Origin: Campylobacter ornithocola
GTDB lineage: Bacteria > Campylobacterota > Campylobacteria > Campylobacterales > Campylobacteraceae
DNA length: 64,000 bases
NCBI RefSeq assembly: GCF_013201605.1
Contig: NZ_CP053848.1
Coordinates: 1,550,001-1,614,000 of the forward strand
Reading direction: 5' to 3'
Below are positions 37,074 to 45,772 of this stretch, piece by piece. The notes beneath the pieces are model-generated. The model had not been told where the DNA came from and ran no database searches. It saw nothing but the letters and a program-made list of their open reading frames with translations. Numbering within the stretch: position 1 is the first letter of the stretch; every line of letters begins with the position of its first letter. The position numbers and the translations under genes were made by a program.

Positions 37074-38078
37074 TTATTTCCATTGAACTTCATCAAAAAT
37101 CATTAAAGCTTCTTTAGCATTACCCCAGTAAGCTTCAAAATTTGGTTTTTCGATTTTAAACTCACCCCATGATTGTAAAATTTTAGCAGGTTTTACTTCT
37201 TTGTTTACCGGATACTCATAATTTTGGTTTGTTAAAATTTCTTGTGCTTCTTTTGAAAGCATAAACTCGATAAATTTAACCGCAGCTTCTTTATTTTTAG
37301 AAGTTTTTAAAACACCTATACCACTTACGTTAATATGCGTTCCCCTATCATCTTGGTTTGGAAAAATCACTTTTACTGAATTTGCAGCTTCAACATCTTT
37401 AGGGTTTTTTGAATTTGCTAAATGCCCTAGATAATAGCTATTTGATATAGCTACATCACCTTCTTTAGCATAAACTGCACGAATTTGATCACGATCTGCA
37501 CCTTTTGGAGTGCGTGCAAGATTATTTGTTATACCTTGTGCCCATTCTTTTGCTTTTTCTTTACCCAAAGTGTCAATCATGGCACTTAACAAAGAAATAT
37601 TATAAATATTATTTGAGCTTCTTACTAAAACCTTACCTTTAAATTTTGGATCAGTTAAATCTTCATAAGTTTTAATTTCTCCGTCTTTAACCCTATCTTT
37701 AGAAGCAACAATAATTCTTGCTCTTGTTGTAAAAGCATACCATTCATTATTCTTTCCTCTTAACTCTTTTGGAGAAAGTTTTTCTAATTCAGGTGAACTA
37801 ACTGATACAAAAAGATTATTTGTGCGAACTTGTTCTAAATTTCCCGCATCAGCAGTCATAAATAAATCAGCTTTTGAATTTTTACCTTCAACTTCTAATC
37901 TTTTAGCAAGCTCATTAGCCTTAGCTTGTACTACATTTACACTAATGCCTGTTTTTTCTTGAAATAATTTGAAAATTCCTTTATCAGAGTCATAGTGACG
38001 ATGAGAATAAATCGTAAGTTCTTGAGCGCTTAAGCTCATAGCAGTTAATAAAGATAGTAAAACTACTTTTGCTTTCAT
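37074..38078 (-). CDS. cfbpA: periplasmic ferric iron-binding protein
   Basis: 334 residues with a signal peptide (MKAKVVLLSLLTAMSLSAQ). The fold is the class of Fe(III)/thiosulfate-type solute-binding proteins: LTIYSHRHYDSDKGIF near residue 22, VRSSNNIYNISLLSAM near 153, and a C-terminal FIEFMLSKEAQEILTNQNYEYPV. Conserved tyrosines in the last motif and in NSYYLGH are likely iron ligands as in C. jejuni cFbpA. First gene of cfbpABC, with a candidate Fur site upstream. Confidence 0.94.
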   Translation of the reverse strand: MKAKVVLLSLLTAMSLSAQELTIYSHRHYDSDKGIFKLFQEKTGISVNVVQAKANELAKRLEVEGKNSKADLFMTADAGNLEQVRTNNLFVSVSSPELEKLSPKELRGKNNEWYAFTTRARIIVASKDRVKDGEIKTYEDLTDPKFKGKVLVRSSNNIYNISLLSAMIDTLGKEKAKEWAQGITNNLARTPKGADRDQIRAVYAKEGDVAISNSYYLGHLANSKNPKDVEAANSVKVIFPNQDDRGTHINVSGIGVLKTSKNKEAAVKFIEFMLSKEAQEILTNQNYEYPVNKEVKPAKILQSWGEFKIEKPNFEAYWGNAKEALMIFDEVQWK

Positions 38079-38104
38079 TTTATAAATTTTCCTTATTTTG
38101 AAAT

Positions 38105-38119
38105 TGATAAGGATTATTG
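38105..38119 (-). promoter_or_regulatory. candidate Fur box upstream of cfbpA
   Basis: The plus strand reads TGATAAGGATTATTG, 11 of 14 matches to the 7-1-7 Fur pattern TGATAAT-N-ATTATCA. A minus-strand TACAAT -10 candidate lies directly beside it, so Fur binding would block transcription of the iron transporter. Confidence 0.55.
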
Positions 38120-38190
38120 TATTTATAATTCACTTTATACTTGCTTAAATATTGATATACATAATCAATTTAATTATATCAAAGTAAAAT

Positions 38191-38224
38191 TTTTAATCTT
38201 ATTTTTTTGAAAATAAGATTAAAA
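38191..38224. repeat. 15-bp perfect inverted repeat between cfbpA and dmsA
   Basis: Arms TTTTAATCTTATTTT (38191-38205) and AAAATAAGATTAAAA (38210-38224) with a TTTG loop. It lies in the 343-base gap between the divergent cfbpABC and dmsABCD operons. It could block read-through or be an operator. The rest of the gap holds the Fur-like site and the dms promoter; I see no gene in it. Confidence 0.75.
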
Positions 38225-38385
38225 TAACTAAATATTTTATTTTGCATTTTGAAAAAACATACCAATGACTTAACAAAATTTAAAAATAAAAAATGTTTTT
38301 ATTTGCTGATAAAAAGGGTGTTTGTTTTGACAATTAAGATAATTTATATATTAATTATTTACCTTGCATTTGTTTTTTTTTTTTG

Positions 38386-38391
38386 TATAAT
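38386..38391 (+). promoter_or_regulatory. -10 box of the dmsABCD operon
   Basis: TATAAT preceded by a run of twelve T and a G (extended -10 style), 31 bases before the dmsA start codon. Confidence 0.6.
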
Positions 38392-38421
38392 CCCGTTTTT
38401 AAATTTTTCCAAGGAGTTCTT

Positions 38422-40785
38422 TTGCAACAAAATCGTAGAAATTTTCTAAAATGGAGTGCGTTATTTGGTGGGTTGGCAACAAACCCTATAAGTTTAAGTG
38501 CAAATTTACTCAAAGATACACCCATATTGACAAAGTGGGCAGGATGTAATGTAAATTGTGGAACAAAATGCCCTGTAAAAGTACATACTCAAGATGGAGT
38601 TATTAAGTATGTAAGCACAGATGATGAAGGTGATGATAGTTTTGATAAAAGACAAGCAAGAGCTTGTATAAGAGGAAGAAGTTCAAAATATAAAGTTTAT
38701 AACGCAAATCGCATCACAAGACCACTTAAAAGAGTAGGAAAAAGAGGCGAAGGAAAATTTATACCTATATCTTGGGAGCAAGCTTTTGATGAAATAGCTT
38801 CAAAAATGAAAGAAACAAAAGAAAAATATGGAAATGAAGCATTTTTTATAACTTATGCCACAGGAACAACTGGAACAATTGTAAACCGCTGTACAAAAGG
38901 ACCTTGGGCGAGACTTTTAAGTCTTTATGGAGGATATTTAAATTATCATAATTCCTATTCTACAGCTCAAATTTCCAATGCTATGAATTTTTTTTACGGA
39001 GGATCTCCATCTAGCGATATAGCTACTTTAAGATCTGCAAAACTTGCCATATTTTTTGGCACAAATCACGTGGAAACTAGAATGGGCGGAGGGGGCATAG
39101 GTTATGCTTACCAAAAAGCCTTAGAAGAAAGCGGCTGTAAAATTATACATATAGACCCAAGATACAATGACTCTATAATAGGCCATTGTGATGAGTGGAT
39201 ACCTATAGCTCCCGGAACTGATGCTGCTTTAATTGCCGCATTAGCTTATGTAATGATTAAAGAAAATTTACTTGATAGAAATTTCCTTGATAAATACACC
39301 ATAGGTTTTAGTGAAAATACTTTACCAGAGGATGCACCAAAAAATTCAAGCTATGAAAGTTATGTTTTGGGATTAAGTGATGGAGTTGAAAAAACACCTG
39401 ATTGGGCAAGCAAGATCACAAAAATACCAGCTCGTCGTATTATTCAACTAGCAAGAGAAGTTTCTACTATAGAACCTTGTTTTATAGAACAAGGATGGGG
39501 AGTGCAAAGACATTCAAATGGCGAACAAGGTGCAAGAGCTATTGCAACTTTAGCATGTATGATAGGTAGCATAGGGATTGAAGGTGGAAATACTGGAGTT
39601 AGAACAGGCTCAAGTAAAACATATGATATCATGGGAATGCCTTGCCCTAACCCTATTAAAGATTCTATTCCTTGTTTTTTATTTACAGATGCAATTTATC
39701 GTGGTAAAGAGATGACTGATGTTAGCGATGGGGTGCGTGGCACAACACAATTAAAACAAAATATCAAATTTATTTTCAATACAGCAGGAAATTGTCTTAC
39801 AAACCAGCACAGCACTATTAAAGAAGTTGATCGTATTTTAAGTGATGAAAGTCTTTGTGAGTGTATAGTAGATATAAATGTTACTAGAACGCCATCAAAC
39901 AATTACGCAGATTATATTTTACCTGATGCAACTATGCTAGAACAAGAAGATTTTATAAGACCTAGTGCGGGATACTATAGCAATAGACCTTATATTATAT
40001 ATTGCCAAAAAGCCATTGAACCCGTAGGTGAGTCAAAACCTATTTATGAAATGTGTCTTGAACTTGCAAAGAGACTTGGTATAGAAAATGAATTTAGCGA
40101 AGGAAGAACTCAAAAAGATTGGCTTAAGTATCTTTATGAAGAAAGTATGAAAAAAAATCCGCTTTTACCGAGCTTTAAAGAAATGCGTGAAAAAGGACTT
40201 GTAAAATTTGATCCTGTAAAACCTACAATAGCCCTTGAAAGTTTTGTAAAAGATCCAATTAACAATCCATTAAAAACACCTAGTGGAAAGATTGAAATTT
40301 ACAGCATTAAATTAGCTCAAATGCAAAAAACTTGGAAACTAAAACAAGGTCAGCAAATAGTTCCTATTCCAGTGTTTGAGAGTCAAAGAGAAGGTCCGTT
40401 AGATCCTTTAAAAGAAAAATATCCTTTGCAATTTTTTGGTTATCACTACAAAGGAAGAACACACTCAAGTTTTTGGGAAATTTCAGCTATTAGAGAAATT
40501 AACCCTCAAGAAATTTGGGTTAATACCATAGATGCAAAACAAAGAAACATAAAAACAGGTGATGTAATACGAGTTAAAAATGATTTAGGAGTTATTCAAG
40601 GTATAGCAAAAGTAACACCAAAAATAATACCAGGGTGTGCAACAACTCCACAAGGTGCATGGGTAAAGTATGAAAATGGTATAGATATAGGAACTTGTGT
40701 TAATTCATTAGCTAGTTTATTGCCAACTGCCATTTCTAAGGGAAATGGACAACATTCTATTTTAGTTGAAATTGAGAAAGCTTAG
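38422..40785 (+). CDS. dmsA: DMSO/TMAO-type reductase, molybdopterin catalytic subunit
   Basis: Periplasmic bis-MGD enzyme exported by Tat, reducing S- or N-oxides in anaerobic respiration. I choose TTG 38422 because AAGGAG is 6 bases before it and the twin-arginine motif QNRRNFLKW starts at once; an in-frame TTG at 38383 overlaps the -10 box. 787 residues. The 4Fe-4S motif is C42-x3-C46-x3-C50 with C82 (ARACIRGR). The Mo-ligand Ser region is NSYSTAQISNAMNF. C-terminal LQFFGYHYKGRTHSS and CATTPQGAW are DMSO-reductase type. First gene of dmsABCD. Confidence 0.92.
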   Translation: MQQNRRNFLKWSALFGGLATNPISLSANLLKDTPILTKWAGCNVNCGTKCPVKVHTQDGVIKYVSTDDEGDDSFDKRQARACIRGRSSKYKVYNANRITRPLKRVGKRGEGKFIPISWEQAFDEIASKMKETKEKYGNEAFFITYATGTTGTIVNRCTKGPWARLLSLYGGYLNYHNSYSTAQISNAMNFFYGGSPSSDIATLRSAKLAIFFGTNHVETRMGGGGIGYAYQKALEESGCKIIHIDPRYNDSIIGHCDEWIPIAPGTDAALIAALAYVMIKENLLDRNFLDKYTIGFSENTLPEDAPKNSSYESYVLGLSDGVEKTPDWASKITKIPARRIIQLAREVSTIEPCFIEQGWGVQRHSNGEQGARAIATLACMIGSIGIEGGNTGVRTGSSKTYDIMGMPCPNPIKDSIPCFLFTDAIYRGKEMTDVSDGVRGTTQLKQNIKFIFNTAGNCLTNQHSTIKEVDRILSDESLCECIVDINVTRTPSNNYADYILPDATMLEQEDFIRPSAGYYSNRPYIIYCQKAIEPVGESKPIYEMCLELAKRLGIENEFSEGRTQKDWLKYLYEESMKKNPLLPSFKEMREKGLVKFDPVKPTIALESFVKDPINNPLKTPSGKIEIYSIKLAQMQKTWKLKQGQQIVPIPVFESQREGPLDPLKEKYPLQFFGYHYKGRTHSSFWEISAIREINPQEIWVNTIDAKQRNIKTGDVIRVKNDLGVIQGIAKVTPKIIPGCATTPQGAWVKYENGIDIGTCVNSLASLLPTAISKGNGQHSILVEIEKA

Positions 40786-40795
40786 GAGAACAAAG

Positions 40796-41452
40796 ATGAA
40801 ATTAGAAGAAAATTCGCAATTTGGCTTTATGCTAGATCAAAGTAAATGTGTTGGATGTAGAACTTGCTCACTTTCTTGCAAAGATTATAAAAATATGCCA
40901 GTAGGAGTTAATTTTCGCCGTGTATTTGAAACAGAAGGTGGGGAATGGACCTGCAAAAGTGATGGAAGCTTAGAACAAAATATTTTTGCTTATTATACTT
41001 CTATATCTTGTAATCATTGCTCTAATCCATCTTGTCTTAAAGCTTGTCCAACAGGAGCAACAATGAAAGTAAAATGGGGTATAGTTATAGTTGAAGATAG
41101 CATGTGCATAGGTTGTAAAGCCTGTGCTATGGCTTGTCCTTATGGCGCACCACAATTTAATCATGAAAGTGGACATATGAGCAAATGCGATGGATGTTAT
41201 GAAAGATTAAAAGAAGGTAAGAATCCAATTTGTGTAGATTCTTGTCCTTTTAGAGCTTTAAAAGCAGGCGATATAACAGAACTTAGAGAAGAATATGGAA
41301 ATTTAGCTTCCATAACCCCTCTACCAGATGCATCAATAACACATCCAAATTTATGTATAGTACCAGAAAAACATAGTTTACCATCAGGAAATAAAAGTGC
41401 TATTTTTCATCTTCCTCAAAACTATCAAGGAGTAAAAGATGACATCATTTAA
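40796..41452 (+). CDS. dmsB: DMSO-type reductase, iron-sulfur subunit
   Basis: Electron-transfer subunit with four [4Fe-4S] clusters: CVGCRTCSLSC, CNHCSNPSCLKAC, CIGCKACAMAC and CDGCYERLKEGKNPICVDSC (the last within residues 135-154). 218 residues. The ATG at 40796 with AGGAG 8 bases upstream is preferred over a longer frame that runs back into dmsA. It overlaps dmsC by 14 bases. Probably carried out with DmsA by the Tat pathway. Confidence 0.94.
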   Translation: MKLEENSQFGFMLDQSKCVGCRTCSLSCKDYKNMPVGVNFRRVFETEGGEWTCKSDGSLEQNIFAYYTSISCNHCSNPSCLKACPTGATMKVKWGIVIVEDSMCIGCKACAMACPYGAPQFNHESGHMSKCDGCYERLKEGKNPICVDSCPFRALKAGDITELREEYGNLASITPLPDASITHPNLCIVPEKHSLPSGNKSAIFHLPQNYQGVKDDII

Positions 41453-42305
41453 CCATATGTTAAGCGAAATGCCTTTGGTGCTTTTTACTATCTTAGCACA
41501 GGCAGTTATAGGACTTAGTTTTGTATACGCCCCAGCATTTATAAAGGGCTATAAAAATAAAACGAATTTAAAATCTTTTGGTCTTATTTTAGGTATAGCT
41601 ATGACAATAGCTTTTTTACCTTCTGTTTTCCACTTAAATGATATTACTCATATTTTTAATGTTTTAAATAGAATGGGAATGTTTTATGCAAACAATGAAT
41701 GGCATATAGGATGGATGAATAATGAAATTTTATTTGTATCCCTTGTGTGTGCTTTAGGCTTTTTACTTTATTTAAAAACTTCAAATTGGGTGTTTTATCT
41801 CACACTAATATGTGGAATTTTGGGACTATTTTTTATGAGTGGAGCTTACGGTGCTATGCAAGAAAGTGTACCTACTTGGGATTTTAAAATTACTTTGCTT
41901 TATTTTTTTGCCAGTGCTATATTTTTAGGTGCTATTGTTTATTATTGTTTTTTTGAAAATGGCGAACATGAAAGAAGAATGTCATTTTTTGCAGGGCTTA
42001 TAGGTATAGGACTTTTAAGCACGGCTATAGTTTTACAAACTTTACATGTAGGACAAACTTGGATCATGGGACTTGTAAATCCTTTTGAGCTTTTGGGTGG
42101 AACTTATGTGTGGTTTATATCACTTTCTTTTGCTTTTTTAGGACTTGGTATTACCACTTGGTATTTACATAATTATTTACATGAAAAGTTTAAAAGTAAA
42201 TTTTTTGCATATTTTGCCCTATTTTGTGCATTTTTAGGGGTATTTATTACTAGAATGTTATTTTACGGACTTATAAGCACTTCTATAATGCTAGGGCATT
42301 TTTAA
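41439..42305 (+). CDS. dmsC: DMSO-type reductase, membrane anchor subunit
   Basis: 288 residues with eight predicted membrane helices, the size and topology of E. coli DmsC. It takes electrons from menaquinol and passes them to DmsB. Stretches such as LYFFASAIFLGAIVYYCFF and FELLGGTYVWFISLSFAFLG fit. It overlaps dmsB by 14 bases and its stop shares one base with the next start, indicating strong translational coupling. Confidence 0.9.
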   Translation: MTSFNHMLSEMPLVLFTILAQAVIGLSFVYAPAFIKGYKNKTNLKSFGLILGIAMTIAFLPSVFHLNDITHIFNVLNRMGMFYANNEWHIGWMNNEILFVSLVCALGFLLYLKTSNWVFYLTLICGILGLFFMSGAYGAMQESVPTWDFKITLLYFFASAIFLGAIVYYCFFENGEHERRMSFFAGLIGIGLLSTAIVLQTLHVGQTWIMGLVNPFELLGGTYVWFISLSFAFLGLGITTWYLHNYLHEKFKSKFFAYFALFCAFLGVFITRMLFYGLISTSIMLGHF

Positions 42306-42871
42306 TGGAAAGCCTAGCCATAGATGTGTTTATAAATTTCTTGCAAAATCCACCAGATAAAAATTTGCTAGAAAAACTTAAGGAAAACAAACTTTGGGAA
42401 AATTGGTTTTTAAAAAACGATAATCCATTGCAAATAGAAGCTCTAAAACTTCTATCTTGCAATGAAAATGAAGAAACCATAGGAAGTGATTTTGTAAGTT
42501 TGTTTTTAAGTGATATAAATTTTGTAAAAGCGCCTCCTTTTGCATCTTTTTATTTAGATAAAGATAAAGAAATTTACTCTTGTAATTCTGATAGAGTAAA
42601 AAATATTTTTATAATCAATAATTTTTTATATTTTTTGGAAAATGAACCCGCAGATAGTCTAGTAAATGAGCTTTTATTTATTAAAGAATTACTAAAACAT
42701 AATGACAAAAAAACATTAAAAATATTTTTAGAAAAAGATTTTTTTACTTGGTTTAACTTATGGAATGACGACCTAGAAAAAGGTGCAAAAAGCGATTTTT
42801 ATAAAGGTTTTGCAATGCTTATGAAAGATTTTTTTGAAGAATTAAAAAGAAAACTTATCAACTTAACATAA
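42305..42871 (+). CDS. dmsD: TorD/DmsD-family chaperone
   Basis: 188 residues, all-helical, no signal. The region SDFVSLFLSDINFVKAPPFASFY (in part, near residues 60-82) is the TorD/DmsD pattern, and LNDDLEKGAKSDFYKGFAML-type sequence near the end completes the fold. Such chaperones bind the Tat signal of the Mo enzyme and aid cofactor loading. Last gene of dmsABCD. Its 3' end carries the regulatory half-sites of the globin gene downstream. Confidence 0.85.
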   Translation: MESLAIDVFINFLQNPPDKNLLEKLKENKLWENWFLKNDNPLQIEALKLLSCNENEETIGSDFVSLFLSDINFVKAPPFASFYLDKDKEIYSCNSDRVKNIFIINNFLYFLENEPADSLVNELLFIKELLKHNDKKTLKIFLEKDFFTWFNLWNDDLEKGAKSDFYKGFAMLMKDFFEELKRKLINLT

Positions 42872-42904
42872 ATCAAGATATTTTTTCTCCTTTTTATATA
42901 TAAT
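42863..42904 (+). promoter_or_regulatory. promoter of cgb with a CRP/FNR-type (NssR-like) site
   Basis: -10 box TATAAT at 42899-42904. TTAAC-ATAA-ATCAA at 42863-42876 resembles the C. jejuni NssR target TTAAC-N4-GTTAA (right half two mismatches). Its centre is 41.5 bases upstream of the expected start near 42911, the classical activating position for CRP/FNR regulators. Confidence 0.6.
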
Positions 42905-42935
42905 TTTTTAAAGTTTTCATTTTAAAGGAGAAAAA

Positions 42936-43364
42936 ATGACCCGAGAACAAATTCAAATCATCAAAGATTGTGTACCAGTTTTACAAAAAAATGGTGAAGT
43001 TTTGACAAAAGAATTTTATAAAATCATGTTTGAAGAATATCCTGAAGTAAAGCCTATGTTTAATATGGAAAAACAAGCTTCAGGTGAACAACCAAAAGCT
43101 TTAGCTATGGCTATTTTAATGGCAGCAAAAAATGTAGAAAATTTAGAAAATATGAGAAGCTTTGTTGATAAAGTAGCTATCACTCATACAAGATTAAATG
43201 TTAAAGAAGAACATTATCCTATAGTCGGCACTTGTCTTTTAAAGGCTATTAAAGTAGTGTTAAATGCAGATGAGGCTACATTAAAAGCTTGGGAAGAAGC
43301 TTATAACGCTATTGCTAAATTTTATATAGACATTGAAAAAGAAATTTATGCAAAAACTAAGTAA
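42936..43364 (+). CDS. cgb: single-domain haemoglobin, nitric oxide detoxification
   Basis: Converts NO to nitrate and protects against nitrosative stress. 142 residues, the single globin domain without a reductase. Key residues: Tyr B10 at Y28 (EFYKIMF), Gln E7 at Q52 (GEQPKALAM) and the proximal His at H84 (ITHTRLNV...EHYPIVG). It matches C. jejuni Cgb in length. In C. jejuni strains that have dms genes they lie in the same place next to cgb. Ribosome site AAAGGAG. Confidence 0.95.
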   Translation: MTREQIQIIKDCVPVLQKNGEVLTKEFYKIMFEEYPEVKPMFNMEKQASGEQPKALAMAILMAAKNVENLENMRSFVDKVAITHTRLNVKEEHYPIVGTCLLKAIKVVLNADEATLKAWEEAYNAIAKFYIDIEKEIYAKTK

Positions 43365-43367
43365 TAA

Positions 43368-43390
43368 TAGGCTTTGAAAATCAAAGCCTA
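43368..43390. terminator. bidirectional terminator between cgb and the HbpS-like gene
   Basis: Arms TAGGCTTTGA and TCAAAGCCTA (10 bp, perfect) with an AAA loop. The right arm includes the stop codon of the convergent gene. Confidence 0.75.
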
Positions 43391-43861
43391 TTGTAAAAAT
43401 GCTACCCCTGCTTTAGCTATTTTTACATCCTCATCTAAGTGTGCTCCACCCACACCTATACCACCAACAACAACACCATCTATAAAAATCGGCACTCCAC
43501 CGGGCATAATGGAAAATTTATCATCTAAATAACGAATATCTTCAGGTATTTTACCTTCTTTTACACCTTTAAAAATAATCGCTGTTTCTCTTTTTTGCGA
43601 AGTAGCTGTGTAAGCTTTTTTATAACTAGCATTAAGCGTATGCACACCTGCTTTATCATCTCTTAAAACTGCTAAAATTTGACCAGATTTATCCACTATA
43701 GTAATGCTTACATGAAAGCCATTTTTTCTTGCTTCTTTTTTTGCAAGATCCAAAATCCTTTCAACCATTTGTGTGGTTAATACAGGCTCTTTTACGAGCT
43801 CAAAAGATTTTGCCATCAAGCTTACTCCTAAAAATAAACACAAAATGAGTAATTTTTTCAT
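43388..43861 (-). CDS. exported GlcG/HbpS-family protein
   Basis: 157 residues with a signal peptide ([19 protein letters not shown]). The mature part is the DUF336/GlcG-HbpS fold: [24 protein letters not shown] near residues 52-75 and [21 protein letters not shown] near 120-140. HbpS of Streptomyces binds haem and senses redox; other members are of unknown use, so haem binding here is only possible. It follows the ABC exporter gene by 10 bases on the same strand and is probably co-transcribed with it. Confidence 0.88.
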   Translation of the reverse strand: MKKLLILCLFLGVSLMAKSFELVKEPVLTTQMVERILDLAKKEARKNGFHVSITIVDKSGQILAVLRDDKAGVHTLNASYKKAYTATSQKRETAIIFKGVKEGKIPEDIRYLDDKFSIMPGGVPIFIDGVVVGGIGVGGAHLDEDVKIAKAGVAFLQ

Positions 43862-43871
43862 TTTTATTCCT

Positions 43872-45500
43872 TTAAAATTTTTCTACTGCATTTTTCGCTA
43901 GTTCTTTTATATCGCCTTTTAACTCTTGTATTTGACCATTTTGTGCAAGTAAAATTCTATCAGCCATATCAAAATACACATCATCATGTGTTATAGCAAA
44001 TATAGTAATACCCTTTTGCTTTAAAAGCGGTAAAAGCTTAGTGTAAAAAAACTTTCTAAACATAGGATCTTGATCAGCCGCCCACTCATCTAAAATCAAA
44101 ATATCTCTTTTTTCAAGTAAAACACTAAGCATAGCAAGACGCTTTTTTTGTCCTGCTGAAAGCTTTATAGTGCTAAAAGTATTTCCTATAAGTTCTACTT
44201 TTTCATTTAGCTCTAAAATTTCAAGCCAATAAACTAAGTCCTCTTTGCTAAATTTCTCATCTTCTAAAACGTACTCAAATAAATGAAAATCACTAAAAAT
44301 TGCACTAATTAGATTTCTATACTCATAAATATTTTTTGTGGTGATTTTTTCATCATCTAAAAAAATATCTCCTTTAAAATCCGTAAAAAGCCCTGCTAAA
44401 ATCATAGAAAAAGTAGATTTACCGCTACCGTTTTTACCTATTAAAAATATACACTCACCTTTTTTAAGCTCGAAATTTACGGGTTTTAGAGCAAATTTTT
44501 CATTATAAGCAAAAGATACATCTTTAAAGCAAAGTTTTCGCCAAACTTTTTTGTTTTGATTAAGCTTAAACTCGTGAGTATAGTTTTCTAAATTTAAATT
44601 TGAAATTTTATCTAAGGCAATTTTTGCCATCATAAGCGTAGGAAAACTTCCAATCATAGCCCCAAGTGGCGCTCTTAGAAAAAGTACACTTAAAGCAATG
44701 GTCGTAGCACTTTGCAAACTAGCAAACTCATAACTTAAAGCCATATAAAACTCTACCCCTACTAAAGCTAGCATGGCACTATTACTCCAATTGTTAGATA
44801 AAATATGCAAGATATTTCCCATAGTAGAACTTTTTTTCTTTTTTAGGGCATTTTTTTCAAACTCATTTTCATAATAATATTTCGCTCTCAAAGGATTAAG
44901 AGTTAGCTCCTTATGTCCTTGTAAAATGTTTTGATAGTTTTTTTGCAAGGCATCATCATTTTCCCTAGCATTTTTAAAATAAAAATACACCTTGCTCATC
45001 AAAAAATTATCCACTATAAAAATACAGACTATCCAAGTCAAACACAAAAAGAAAATTTCTAAAGAAAGATAAGCTATATAAGCACTTACACAAATGATCA
45101 AAACACTTGATTGTATAAATTCAGGAAGCCTCAAAAGCCCAAAAGAAATGCTACGCACATCATTATTCAAAGAAGCTAAAATCTTTGCTTTAGTGGTATT
45201 TAAAATACTCAAAACACTTGTATCTAAAATTTGTTTTACAACCCTTCTTTGCATTTTAAAAATAAAACTTTGACCAAAGGTACTTAGGGAAATTTCCACA
45301 AAAGAAGAACTTGCAAAAAATACAAGCAATAAAAGCACAAAATACATAATGATATTTGAATTTTCAAGATTAGCTTTTAGTAAAAATTCATTAATAAAAA
45401 CCAACACCAACACACCCAACATACTTGTAAAAATACTAAAAAGCAAAAAAAGAATGATTTTAAGTTTGTTTTCTTGAAATAAAACCCATAAAAAACTCAC
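43872..45500 (-). CDS. PvdE/SyrD-type ABC exporter (fused membrane and ATPase domains)
   Basis: 542 residues: six membrane helices in the first roughly 300, then an ATPase domain with Walker [13 protein letters not shown], signature [12 protein letters not shown] and Walker [17 protein letters not shown]. The WAADQDPxFR form is that of cyclic-peptide/siderophore-precursor exporters (PvdE, SyrD, YojI). The start is GTG, with AAAGG 9 bases upstream. It corresponds to the ABC gene next to cgb in C. jejuni (Cj1587c). Substrate unknown. Confidence 0.9.
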   Translation of the reverse strand: MSFLWVLFQENKLKIILFLLFSIFTSMLGVLVLVFINEFLLKANLENSNIIMYFVLLLLVFFASSSFVEISLSTFGQSFIFKMQRRVVKQILDTSVLSILNTTKAKILASLNNDVRSISFGLLRLPEFIQSSVLIICVSAYIAYLSLEIFFLCLTWIVCIFIVDNFLMSKVYFYFKNARENDDALQKNYQNILQGHKELTLNPLRAKYYYENEFEKNALKKKKSSTMGNILHILSNNWSNSAMLALVGVEFYMALSYEFASLQSATTIALSVLFLRAPLGAMIGSFPTLMMAKIALDKISNLNLENYTHEFKLNQNKKVWRKLCFKDVSFAYNEKFALKPVNFELKKGECIFLIGKNGSGKSTFSMILAGLFTDFKGDIFLDDEKITTKNIYEYRNLISAIFSDFHLFEYVLEDEKFSKEDLVYWLEILELNEKVELIGNTFSTIKLSAGQKKRLAMLSVLLEKRDILILDEWAADQDPMFRKFFYTKLLPLLKQKGITIFAITHDDVYFDMADRILLAQNGQIQELKGDIKELAKNAVEKF

Positions 45501-45772
45501 AATAATACCTTTAAAAAAATAAATTATAAAATTATAACTAAATACTAATACACTCTCAAACCCCCACCTTTCATAAATTCCTATTTCACCATATCCCCCC
45601 TCCCATATTTCTCATTATAAAACTATTTTACTCTTATTTATATTTCAGTTTAAATTTATGATTTTGTATTTATAATTTCTAACTTATTAATGAAATATCA
45701 GCTAGTTTTTTTATAAATTTACAGCTGTTAGTTAATTAAAGATATTAATATTAATCTTTGAAAGGATATTTT

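Noticed and set aside
38249-38449. Possible small hydrophobic plus-strand ORF before dmsA
   Set aside because: It has no ribosome site, covers the dms promoter and ribosome site, and is a frame of T-rich intergenic DNA.
45758-45772. TTG start for the phase-variable passenger gene
   Set aside because: It lies in or before the AAAGGA ribosome site that serves the ATG at 45773.
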